This document shows positions 1-7,947 of a DNA stretch of 32,481 bases, in pieces. The stretch spans positions 1-32,481 of the forward strand of contig JANTHG010000010.1 in NCBI GenBank assembly GCA_024762535.1, in the 5' to 3' direction. The notes beneath the pieces were generated by a model. That model did not search any database. It worked only from the letters and a program-made list of their open reading frames with translations, and was not told the origin of the DNA. Origin of the DNA: Calditrichaceae bacterium. Its GTDB lineage: Bacteria; Calditrichota; Calditrichia; Calditrichales; Calditrichaceae. Every line of letters starts with the position of its first letter. The first letter of the stretch is position 1. Made by a program: the position numbers and the translations under genes.

Positions 1-1434
1 TACTTCTTTTAACGTACCGCTGGTCATTGCTTTGCGCGAAGGTAATTTGTAGAGTTGTGTCACAGCGGCTGGTGCATCGTCAAAGGCTTTGCGTGTTTTA
101 AAGATGCCTCCGCTAAAACAGGCGTCTGTTATCAACAGAGTGTGGTTGGTTTCAATACCGCGAATAAAATCAACTACTGTGGAGTTGGATATCCACTTAG
201 TACGGTTTTCGCGGATGGCATCGCTGGGCAGCCAGTAGCCCTGCTGAAATTTTTCATCCCAATAGCCATGCCCGGCATAAAAGATAAGTAAATTGTCCTC
301 TTTACGAATTTTTTTACTCAGTTGATCAAAATGTTCGATAATCTGATCGCGGGTAGGATTTTTAAGCAGAATGACATTTTGTGGTTCAAACGTATATTTT
401 GATGTTAATATGTTTTGGATTTCTTCTGCATCCTGAACCGGTTCGTCCAGATCGCGTATGGAACGGCTGGCATAATCTTCCACGGCAATAATTAAAGCAT
501 AATACTTACCGGAACCCAATTGAATTTTATCTTGCAGGTTATCCGTAATAGCGGGTGCCACCGTTTCATTTCCATCGCGGACAATAGTAAATGTTTCATT
601 GGCCACATTGTTTTTGGTATCCCGCGCGCGGACGTGAATTTGGTTTTCTCCTACAGCCAGCATGGCTTCCGCCCAAAAGCTGCCATCCGCCGAAAGGTGT
701 GCATTGGCGCCGTTTACAAGTACTTCGAAAATACCGCTCTCATCAGTGGCTTTTCCACGGACAACAATTTTTTTGGAGGTCATGCGCATACCGCGGGTAA
801 CGGCCGGTTCGGTAATAACAATGGATGGAGGCGTGGTATCCGGTTTGCGTGATGGACGATTAGCGAGTACGGGCGTCGGGTTTTTGGCCGCTTTTTTACC
901 GCTGGGAACCACTTTGCCTTCCGCATCAAAATTGACGGCAAATTTACGAAAACGGGTACGCCAGTAAATCCAGGTGTTTTTACGTAACGTGGGCGTTTTA
1001 TGCTCCGGTGGTAAACCAAGGGAAAGAATCACCGCTTTTTTGGACATTCCCGGGCGAATCTTACCAAGCCGAATTCCCTGAATTTCATCGGGTGTCAGGT
1101 CGGCTGTATTTTCTTCGAAGGTCTTATCTGTAAAAGCGCGTCCTAAAAATGTACCGATGGAAACCTTGCCGTGGTATTTTTTATTGAATGAGATTACAAA
1201 ACGTTCTCCGGTATCCACTACCGTAAACATTATGGAAGGCTGACGGCCGTTTTTTATTTTCAGGTCCGCCACACGGGTTCCTGCCGGAAGAATTTTACCG
1301 GTTTTGAAATTAATAGCCTGTACTTTGGCCGGATTGGTGTACCACCAGTTAAATACCGTGTATTTAACCTGAGCAAAGCTAAAACCCCAGGCAAGCAGAA
1401 CAAACAGTAAAATGAGTTTAAAATGGGTACGCAT
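1..1434 (-). CDS. Secreted caspase-like (C14) protein with BamE-like and Ig-like domains, partial
   Basis: The frame is open from an ATG at 1434 to the window edge (478 codons, C-terminus missing). A signal peptide covers about residues 1-22 and ends SFAQ. Residues about 120-175 resemble the small BamE/SmpA fold (a Gly-Met-Ser-Lys-Lys-Ala-Val stretch, then LGLPPE). An Ig-like domain starts with DTTPPS at residue 199 and runs to about 290. A caspase/metacaspase p20-like domain starts near residue 309 (KYYALIIAVEDY). The catalytic pair is visible: His389 in FYAGHG and Cys439 in TDACFSGG, 50 residues apart as in caspase-fold peptidases. The last residues (RKAMTSGT) also fit the family. A likely promoter and a purine-rich ribosome site (AGGGGAAG) lie upstream. 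Family and catalysis are well supported; the BamE-like call is tentative. A secreted caspase-like enzyme probably acts in the periplasm or outside the cell; its substrate is unknown. Confidence 0.85.
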   Translation of the reverse strand, partial: MRTHFKLILLFVLLAWGFSFAQVKYTVFNWWYTNPAKVQAINFKTGKILPAGTRVADLKIKNGRQPSIMFTVVDTGERFVISFNKKYHGKVSIGTFLGRAFTDKTFEENTADLTPDEIQGIRLGKIRPGMSKKAVILSLGLPPEHKTPTLRKNTWIYWRTRFRKFAVNFDAEGKVVPSGKKAAKNPTPVLANRPSRKPDTTPPSIVITEPAVTRGMRMTSKKIVVRGKATDESGIFEVLVNGANAHLSADGSFWAEAMLAVGENQIHVRARDTKNNVANETFTIVRDGNETVAPAITDNLQDKIQLGSGKYYALIIAVEDYASRSIRDLDEPVQDAEEIQNILTSKYTFEPQNVILLKNPTRDQIIEHFDQLSKKIRKEDNLLIFYAGHGYWDEKFQQGYWLPSDAIRENRTKWISNSTVVDFIRGIETNHTLLITDACFSGGIFKTRKAFDDAPAAVTQLYKLPSRKAMTSGTLKEV

Positions 1435-1465
1435 TGATCTTCCCCTGCAAAATGATTATAACACT

Positions 1466-1493
1466 ATTATACTTAATTCTTAGCAGAAAGCAA
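1466..1493 (-). promoter_or_regulatory. Candidate sigma-70-type promoter of the caspase-like gene
   Basis: On the minus strand TTGCTT (1493-1488) and a perfect TATAAT (1471-1466) are separated by 16 bp. The predicted transcription start is about 25 nt before the ATG at 1434. A second TATAAT (1460-1455) has no matching -35. The -35 matches the consensus at only three positions, so this is a sequence-level prediction. Confidence 0.4.
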
Positions 1494-1539
1494 TATGTTC
1501 TTCCGCACAGTTTAATAAATTCTTCCGTTTATTATTTAC

Positions 1540-3876
1540 TTATCGGACAAAAAAACGCGATGTTAAATTAAAAAAGAATTTTCGCCGGGATTGATAGGTT
1601 AAACGCCAGGTGGCATCTAAGCGTAAAAAGGTAAAAATATTTCCAACTGAAATACCGGCTTCGGCTAACGGTTTGTTACCTATGCGCAGCGTATTAAAAT
1701 TTTGACTGTCCGTTTCTACGGCATTCAGCCAGCCTACATTGGCAAATAATAATAAATCCAGTTTGTTGTGTTGCAAATAAGGCGCATGCAGGATATTAAA
1801 AAGCGTATTTTTGAAATTGTTTTCCAGCGCAACCACCAAGTAACGATTCCCCAAAAAACGATCTTCTGTAACAGAACGAAACAGCACAGGATTGCCGAAA
1901 CTGCCGTATGCGCCCGGTAAATGGAAAAAATATTGCGGCGGCGCTTCATTGCTTACCTTTCCTGCGTTGAGCCGGACAAAAAAGTTTATCCAGGGCGGCG
2001 CTTTTCGGAACAGGGTGAAATAACCGTAAAATCGTTCGAAGGACTGAGACGTACTGCTTATATTTTTAAAATAGTAAAAGTTAAAGTCATAAAAATCCTG
2101 AGACATATCCGGCGCGACTAGCCAGCCGAAATCAAAATATTTCAAATCATCCGCGCTGAGATGCCATTCCATTAAATCAAAACGGGCGGATGTAGCGAGG
2201 AAAGGGCTTCGCGGCAGTACATTTCCTTTCCAGGCTACCCGGTTTTGCGCCGGTTTATCCCAGCGGTTAAAATAGGTAACGCCCACACGCACCTCATCTG
2301 TAAGCTTCCATTCGGCGCCCAATTTTAATTCTCTGCGATACAGATAGTCGGCATAATCATTATGCCTGCTCAGGGTTTGCAGGGTAATATCGCCTGCATT
2401 GTAGCGGTAAAAACCATCAGCAAACACGAGCCGGTCTTTAAAACCAATTTCAGTTTTTAATCGCTTTCGATTCCACAGTGTTTCTGTTTGAACTTCAAAC
2501 ACCGGACGTTTATCTGCAAACCCGTATCCTCCAATGGCTTTAATCCGCAGGTCTTCCCAGGTACGGCGTGAGTCCATTCCAATACCACCGTAATGCCCCT
2601 GCACGCGGTTAAAATGGTAAAAATCGTAGAACTGGGTAATCAGCAGTTTGTCAAAATTGGCCATTGCCCACATGGCGCTTTTGGTAACCAGACTGCTGTG
2701 AGTAACCGCACTGTCAATAAAACTCATAGCCTTACGCTCTTCGGTATCCAAAGGAATGGTTTGCTCTTCATCCCAAATGGCGCGGCTTTGTTTTTCGGGC
2801 AGCAGACGGTAACGTAACTGGTTTTCATCAAACAAATGTTTAAAGCCGGGTTGATTGATTTTATAGCCGGAAATAAGAGCATGCTGTTCCCAATAGATAT
2901 ACGGCAATCCCGGAATATCTAAACTGATACGGCTGTTCATGCGCAGCTCTGTGGGAAACCAGTATTGCTGATTAAAAGAACGGAATTTCTGAATTATATG
3001 AATTTGATCACGTAGTTTGGTGATAATGCGCCGACCTCCGTTTAACTCGCAGGCAATTACCGCAAACACTCCGTCCACTATGCTCATGGTTCCGCTGAAC
3101 AGAGGCAGGGAATTGTTTTTCGGTTTAAAGCGAATATTAAAAACCATCCGGTTATTCAGAAAGGTGGTATCACGCATGGCATACGCATAGTAGTTCAGCG
3201 CTTTGGAACTCAAAGGACTGAGCACACGCATTTCATCAAACGTAAGAGATTCTTCGAGAAGGTTGGGAATACGGCCAACGGCCAACACATTGGTCAGCTG
3301 ACTAAAATTCTTGCTTTGCCGGCTGGCAATGATTACTTCCTGAAAACGGTCCGGCTGGGCAAAATAACCGGTGGATTTGGTTTCCAGTATTCCGCCAATC
3401 ATACGTTTTTTGATTTTAGTATCCACGCGGATGATGGTTTTTTGATAGGCTTCATATTCATAATTCCGAATGGAAGCCAAATAATGTTTTTTATTTTCGA
3501 TGGTTTGTGCGACAATTTCCTCAGCGTCGTTGTAGTGCCGTGCAAACACGTAAATGGCTGAGCCCTCCAGAGTATGCTCCTGCAGGATAACGGTTTTTTG
3601 CAGGCTCTGGCCGCTTGTGAGATGCACATGAAGTGTATCATTTAAAAAACCGATGTAACTAAAAACAATCTCATGTTCCGCAGCAGATAGCCGAAGCTGG
3701 TAATATCCGTCACTATTCGTGATGGTGCCCTTATTGGCGCCCGTAAGATAGACATTCACTCCGGGAAGGGGTTCATGCGTAGGGCTGAATACATATCCGC
3801 TAAGCGTTTGAGCGTTTAAGCAGGCAGCTATGAAAAACGGCAGCAGAAAAAAACGAATGACAGTATTAGATAACAT
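1540..3876 (-). CDS. DUF5686-type outer-membrane protein with carboxypeptidase-regulatory-like domain
   Basis: The protein has 778 residues. A signal peptide (about 1-22, ending LNAQ) is followed by a carboxypeptidase regulatory-like beta-sandwich at about 23-105 (LSGYVF, PLPGVNVYL, SDGYYQL, FSYIGF). The long remainder is rich in alternating aromatic and polar strands and ends in an aromatic-rich stretch closing FFVR, typical of an outer-membrane barrel. This architecture matches the DUF5686 family found next to carboxypeptidase-regulatory domains in Bacteroidota and relatives. It is not a TonB receptor: no plug domain or TonB box is seen. The ATG at 3876 has a GAGG unusually far upstream (about 13 nt). 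It is on the same strand as, and 105 bp upstream of, the caspase-like gene. The molecular role of the family is unknown; transport or surface anchoring are guesses. Confidence 0.75.
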   Translation of the reverse strand: MLSNTVIRFFLLPFFIAACLNAQTLSGYVFSPTHEPLPGVNVYLTGANKGTITNSDGYYQLRLSAAEHEIVFSYIGFLNDTLHVHLTSGQSLQKTVILQEHTLEGSAIYVFARHYNDAEEIVAQTIENKKHYLASIRNYEYEAYQKTIIRVDTKIKKRMIGGILETKSTGYFAQPDRFQEVIIASRQSKNFSQLTNVLAVGRIPNLLEESLTFDEMRVLSPLSSKALNYYAYAMRDTTFLNNRMVFNIRFKPKNNSLPLFSGTMSIVDGVFAVIACELNGGRRIITKLRDQIHIIQKFRSFNQQYWFPTELRMNSRISLDIPGLPYIYWEQHALISGYKINQPGFKHLFDENQLRYRLLPEKQSRAIWDEEQTIPLDTEERKAMSFIDSAVTHSSLVTKSAMWAMANFDKLLITQFYDFYHFNRVQGHYGGIGMDSRRTWEDLRIKAIGGYGFADKRPVFEVQTETLWNRKRLKTEIGFKDRLVFADGFYRYNAGDITLQTLSRHNDYADYLYRRELKLGAEWKLTDEVRVGVTYFNRWDKPAQNRVAWKGNVLPRSPFLATSARFDLMEWHLSADDLKYFDFGWLVAPDMSQDFYDFNFYYFKNISSTSQSFERFYGYFTLFRKAPPWINFFVRLNAGKVSNEAPPQYFFHLPGAYGSFGNPVLFRSVTEDRFLGNRYLVVALENNFKNTLFNILHAPYLQHNKLDLLLFANVGWLNAVETDSQNFNTLRIGNKPLAEAGISVGNIFTFLRLDATWRLTYQSRRKFFFNLTSRFFVR

Positions 3877-4067
3877 GGTTAAAAATAACCTCGGAAATCA
3901 TAAAGTACAAATAGCAAATAAACAATACTCAATGTGTTGTTTTAAAAATTTCGGAAATTTGTAGGGTTGTAGCTTCGGACTTTTTTTGTTTAACTAAACA
4001 GTTCTCTGTTTGCACAACTTTACTTCTGAATGTAGATTAACACAAACCTAAACCGAAGAGGATTGGC

Positions 4068-4430
4068 ATGAATCAAAATACCATCGATTTAAAACAAATG
4101 CTCTTTTTAATCCATGACCAAAAGGATATGGAAGCGAACTTCATTCTGGATGAGGGCTGCACCATTGAAACCGAGAACCCCAAGCCTTTGATTAAGGTGC
4201 TCAATTATTTATTCAATTTTATGGCCCAATTTACAGAGCAGCCAATGGAAATTTCACTGGACCTGATGTCCGATTCTTACCGGCTTACGTTTTTATCTTT
4301 TTGCGATTTACAGGAAGTACCGGCCATCAGTGACCAATTGGCCGATGCTCTAAACGATTATAACGCCGCATTCACTCTAACCAACCATGCCGGTCAGTAT
4401 TTACAGCTTGTTATTACGTTTAAGCGTTAA
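4068..4430 (+). CDS. Small protein of unknown function (120 aa)
   Basis: This 120-residue acidic protein has no signal peptide or membrane segment, so it is probably cytoplasmic. GAGGA stands 8 nt before the ATG. The pattern PLIKVLNYLFNF, then MEISLDLM, then a final QYLQLVITFKR resembles a small alpha/beta fold with the helix-strand order of histidine-kinase-type ATPase (GHKL) domains, but no nucleotide-binding Asn, Gly or DxG boxes are seen. That similarity is an impression only. It is transcribed divergently from the DUF5686 gene and its last 11 bp overlap the end of the convergent glycosyltransferase gene. I do not recognise the family. Confidence 0.75.
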   Translation: MNQNTIDLKQMLFLIHDQKDMEANFILDEGCTIETENPKPLIKVLNYLFNFMAQFTEQPMEISLDLMSDSYRLTFLSFCDLQEVPAISDQLADALNDYNAAFTLTNHAGQYLQLVITFKR

Positions 4431-5586
4431 GGTACGGCCGCGCCAAATCCAGCATTTTGCGGATTCGTGGAAGTAAAAGATGGTCTTTACGTACGCGGGC
4501 CGCAGTCCGCTCTGCTAAAATCTGCCGCTGCGTTTCGTGCTTTAAATAATAGCGTACCTTATCCTGCATTTCTTCTTTGGAACGGTACACAGTCAGTTCT
4601 GTTTTTTCATCGAATAAATCTGCTAACGTCTCTTTCCAGTCGGTCAGCAAAAAACCGCCGGACAGCGGTATATCAAAAACGCGCAGATTTACACTGGTGT
4701 GTAGCTGGGTACTGGAAATGTTCAAATTTACAGCCGAAGCATTATAGATGAACGGCGCCGCGCGATGCGCATCCACCGGCGGATGCAATTCGGCCTGCAC
4801 TCCGGTTTCGGGCCAGTGTGCATCCCCAAACACAACCGGCCTATCCAGTACATTGAGGAACTCCACCCGTTTTTCCCCTGTGCTTCGTCCCGCCACATAA
4901 CCGGCATAATGATATAATTGCGCTTCCGATTTAAACCGCTGCCGTTGTTCCTGCACAATAAAGGAAACCAATGATTGTTTAGCCGGATTCCAGCGTTGCA
5001 GAGCAAGCTCTTTGTACAAGCCGGGATAGGTGGGATGATTCCAGCGTTCCTGCGCTTCGTAAAAGGTGTTGCCCACAAAACATACACGGTTGTTTAAAAA
5101 TGCGTAGCGATTATTCTTAAAAGAAATATCCGGATTTAGAGCCGTAGCTGTTGGCAGATAAAAACAATGCTCGAATCCAAATTCTTTGAGCACAGGCAGG
5201 TCTGTGGGTTCAAAGCTGAATATGATTGTGTTTGGCCGGGCCTGTTTTCGCACATCCTGCAAAATAAAACGAAAGTCGTCGAGATACCAGAACAGAACCG
5301 GGATTTGCAATTCATTTAATATGGAGGCGATTTTCCCATCCGGGTCAAACCCCATGTGGTTGGTTCCCATGATGCAATCTGGCTTAAACGCCACAGATAC
5401 CTTCAAAATAGCATCCAGCATTTCCTTAGGCCCTTTATCCACCGGCAGGGAATGGACAGTATGCCCCAAAGCGTTCAGAACCTCAATGGTCTCGTTCTGT
5501 AAAAAATAATTATTATTTAAATACAGAATGCGTAGTTGTTCGGAAGCGCCTTTTTTATAAGAAAAATATTCTTTTAACCCGGACAT
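4420..5586 (-). CDS. CgeB-like glycosyltransferase
   Basis: This 388-residue protein has the two-part layout of the CgeB/DUF3880 glycosyltransferase group. The N-terminal Rossmann-like half starts with RILYLNNNYF at about residue 18 and continues through FKPDCIMGTNHMGFD and VLFWYLDDFR. The C-terminal half contains the group's donor-side signature (LNISSTQLHTSVNLRVFDIP, then SGGFLLTDW and LFDEKTELTVY). These GT-B enzymes transfer sugars from nucleotide sugars to surface glycans, proteins or spore-coat-type targets; the acceptor here cannot be read. No signal peptide is present, so it is cytosolic. It lies 26 bp downstream of the M23 endopeptidase gene and is probably co-transcribed with it, which suggests a cell-envelope role. 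Confidence 0.8.
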   Translation of the reverse strand: MSGLKEYFSYKKGASEQLRILYLNNNYFLQNETIEVLNALGHTVHSLPVDKGPKEMLDAILKVSVAFKPDCIMGTNHMGFDPDGKIASILNELQIPVLFWYLDDFRFILQDVRKQARPNTIIFSFEPTDLPVLKEFGFEHCFYLPTATALNPDISFKNNRYAFLNNRVCFVGNTFYEAQERWNHPTYPGLYKELALQRWNPAKQSLVSFIVQEQRQRFKSEAQLYHYAGYVAGRSTGEKRVEFLNVLDRPVVFGDAHWPETGVQAELHPPVDAHRAAPFIYNASAVNLNISSTQLHTSVNLRVFDIPLSGGFLLTDWKETLADLFDEKTELTVYRSKEEMQDKVRYYLKHETQRQILAERTAARVRKDHLLLPRIRKMLDLARPYLNA

Positions 5587-5612
5587 TTGCGGCCTTTTTT
5601 TAATCTACCATT

Positions 5613-7838
5613 TTAAGGTTGATTCCCTGCCAAACGAAAGGTACGTATTTTTTCCGTTTCATTGCCCGCCCTGTCACGCACTAACACGCGTACCCGGTGT
5701 TTACCGGGGGCTACCTTCCAGTAAGGCCGAACCCGAACCAGCTCACGCTCCGGGTCCCATTCCGGTATTACAAAGCGGCCATCTACAAAAACCTGAATAT
5801 TCCGGTCGCTTCCGATACCGGCCAGGCTGTCCGTGGCTAAAAATTCGATGAGCGGCGTTTTATGGTACAGCTTTCCTGAACGGGGAAGGGTAATTGCAAT
5901 TTGTGGGGCTGTTGTGTCCGCTGCAAGTATATACGTTCCGAAGGAAGCAATGGAACGGGAAAAACGGTTGGCGGAAGACTCGTATTGCGCAGCTGACCAA
6001 GACAGTTTTCCGCGAGAAGACAAACGGCAAATCCCCACTTGTTTCGGATTTGGCGGTACGGAATCGGGAGTCATCTTCAAGATTAGACCGGAGCGAAATT
6101 TTTGCTGTTGTCCCCAAATACGGAAGGCCGGACTAAACAGCGGAACTGTATTTTGCACGGTATCCGGAATCACTTCTGTAGCTGTAAATAGTAAAGAATC
6201 GTACACAGAATGGGGAATGCTTTCCAAAGCAACACGGTCCTGTGCAAAATGCCATCGTTTTTTTTCTCCGGGAATCAGTACATGCACATCCTGAACCGTA
6301 TCTGCCAAAGTTTGTTGGCCGGATTGCAAACGCAGGGTTACAGGCCGTTCACCTTCAAACAGACGGGCGGGCAAGAGTGCTTGTAAGCTACTGCCCTTGC
6401 GCAATTGTGTGAGATTTTCCGTCAAATGACCGCGCCGTACATTAAGCGTAAGGGCAGGCAGGAACGGTACAGGCGCAATACGCGCCACCCAAAAAGTGCC
6501 AAAAGGATAAAAATCGAATGTTGGGTTTTCATCCGAATTTTGTTCCAATGAAAGCCTGGAACTGAGCGTGTCGCCGTTTTTCAGTTCCACTTTCAAGGTA
6601 AGTTCTGAAGCGAGTGAATCCGGTTGCAATCGAAAGAGCATGTTTTGATTGTCATCATTAAAAATCTGCCTTAAAATCTCAAAACGTTCTATTGTTTTTT
6701 GGCCTTGCGGCGTGCGTTCCCGAAAGCTCAGGGTTTTGAGGCCATTGGGCAGCTTCCATTCCAGAAAAAAGGCGTCATCTACGCGTCGCGCCATCGTTAT
6801 CTGTAAAGGGGCCGGCGTTTGCGGCGCAATCGTTCCTTTAATAAAACGGGTGTTTCCATAAAAATCGCTGATTTCTATCAGGAAGGGCAAAGGAGCGTTT
6901 TCAACCCGCAACAGGTCGTTGCCAAGGGAGCGGTCGTAAAAGGGCAGTTGATTAAAGGGCTCGATAAACAATTTATGAAACCGTTGATGCGTGGTTTTAT
7001 AGGTTGGGTAGTCGATATCCAAATCCACCTGGCCGGTCAGGTCAAAATCCAGCGTGTCATATTGAATATGAAAAACTTTGCGCCCATTCACCCAAAGTGT
7101 GCTGCGATAAAAACCGTATTTATTGTACACCTTGTCCGATTGGTCATAGCCGCGTACTGCAAGACCAACAATTCCCCTGGCCGTAATGGGCTGCGCCGGT
7201 TGTAAGGTATCGCCGGCTAAAGGTTTTAACTGAATTTTTTTAGGAAGAAAGGAATGGCCGACCATTGTGCCTGGTGTTCGCGGCAGAAGTAACAGAGATT
7301 GAATGGTAGGCGGTTTGTGGTCTTCTACAGGCGGGTAAAAGGCCAAAGGATTTAAAGGGTGCCCCGCGCTATCCCGGATTTCAAAATGCAGATGGGGCAC
7401 GCCGATGCCGGTTTGACCGGTAAAAGCCAGGGTTTCACCCTTTTTGACCCGCCATTGTTTAGGCCGCCAGGTAACGCTGTAGCGCTTTTTTTGAATCTGT
7501 ACTTTTCGTATTTCCGCTTCGATGGCTTTGGTAAAACGCTGCAGGTGCGCGTACACCGCAAAACGGCCGTCGTCTAATTTTAAATATAAAACCTTACCGT
7601 AGCCAAACGGGGAAACATGTATCTTGAAAATGCGTCCGTTGGATACCGCATACACGGGATACCCTTCGCGGTTCCAGGTTTTGATATCAATCGCCGAATG
7701 GTAGTGCCCGGGACGATATTCGCAGAAACCGGAACTGAGCGCCCGGCTGGCATTGGTGGGCCAGAGGTAATTTTGAGCGTTGAGGCTGAAAAAGGCAAGA
7801 AACAAGAAAATGTACGTTTTTATATTGAGTAAATGCAT
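5613..7838 (-). CDS. Secreted M23 (LytM-like) metalloendopeptidase with long beta-rich C-terminus
   Basis: The protein has 741 residues counted from the ATG at 7838; a TTG at 7853 in the same frame has no ribosome site. A signal peptide covers about 1-21 (SLNAQ). The M23 domain has all expected residues: His47 and Asp51 (HSAID), His98 (YAHL), and His149 and His151 (PHLHFEIRD). An insertion rich in Lys and Arg separates the YAHL and HLH parts. M23 enzymes cut peptidoglycan cross-bridges, or act as surface scaffolds when degenerate; this one looks active. About 570 residues follow, rich in beta-strand patterns, with an Ig-like domain near the end (DTTAPQIAITLPRSG to VRDRAGNE). Most M23 proteins are under 450 residues, so the tail is long. 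It lies between the acyl-CoA synthetase and the glycosyltransferase, all on the minus strand. Confidence 0.85.
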   Translation of the reverse strand: MHLLNIKTYIFLFLAFFSLNAQNYLWPTNASRALSSGFCEYRPGHYHSAIDIKTWNREGYPVYAVSNGRIFKIHVSPFGYGKVLYLKLDDGRFAVYAHLQRFTKAIEAEIRKVQIQKKRYSVTWRPKQWRVKKGETLAFTGQTGIGVPHLHFEIRDSAGHPLNPLAFYPPVEDHKPPTIQSLLLLPRTPGTMVGHSFLPKKIQLKPLAGDTLQPAQPITARGIVGLAVRGYDQSDKVYNKYGFYRSTLWVNGRKVFHIQYDTLDFDLTGQVDLDIDYPTYKTTHQRFHKLFIEPFNQLPFYDRSLGNDLLRVENAPLPFLIEISDFYGNTRFIKGTIAPQTPAPLQITMARRVDDAFFLEWKLPNGLKTLSFRERTPQGQKTIERFEILRQIFNDDNQNMLFRLQPDSLASELTLKVELKNGDTLSSRLSLEQNSDENPTFDFYPFGTFWVARIAPVPFLPALTLNVRRGHLTENLTQLRKGSSLQALLPARLFEGERPVTLRLQSGQQTLADTVQDVHVLIPGEKKRWHFAQDRVALESIPHSVYDSLLFTATEVIPDTVQNTVPLFSPAFRIWGQQQKFRSGLILKMTPDSVPPNPKQVGICRLSSRGKLSWSAAQYESSANRFSRSIASFGTYILAADTTAPQIAITLPRSGKLYHKTPLIEFLATDSLAGIGSDRNIQVFVDGRFVIPEWDPERELVRVRPYWKVAPGKHRVRVLVRDRAGNETEKIRTFRLAGNQP

Positions 7839-7947
7839 TCTATCAGGAACCAATTTAATTTTTATTAATGACGAGACAGAACTTGTTGTAACACAAGATG
7901 CGTTCCGAATTTTCCTTATCCGGTACTAAGACCTGTGACTATGTTTA

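Noticed and set aside
520-1019. Several open frames on both strands inside the left-edge region
   Set aside because: They are shadows of the minus-strand caspase-like gene, whose frame is open from 1434 to the edge with recognisable domains.
1540-3876. TonB-dependent receptor
   Set aside because: The N-terminal carboxypeptidase-regulatory domain is shared with such receptors, but no plug domain or TonB box follows.
3996-4011. Inverted repeat AAACAG-TTCT-CTGTTT in the divergent gap as an operator
   Set aside because: The arms are only 6 bp and AT-rich, and no promoter could be placed with confidence next to it.
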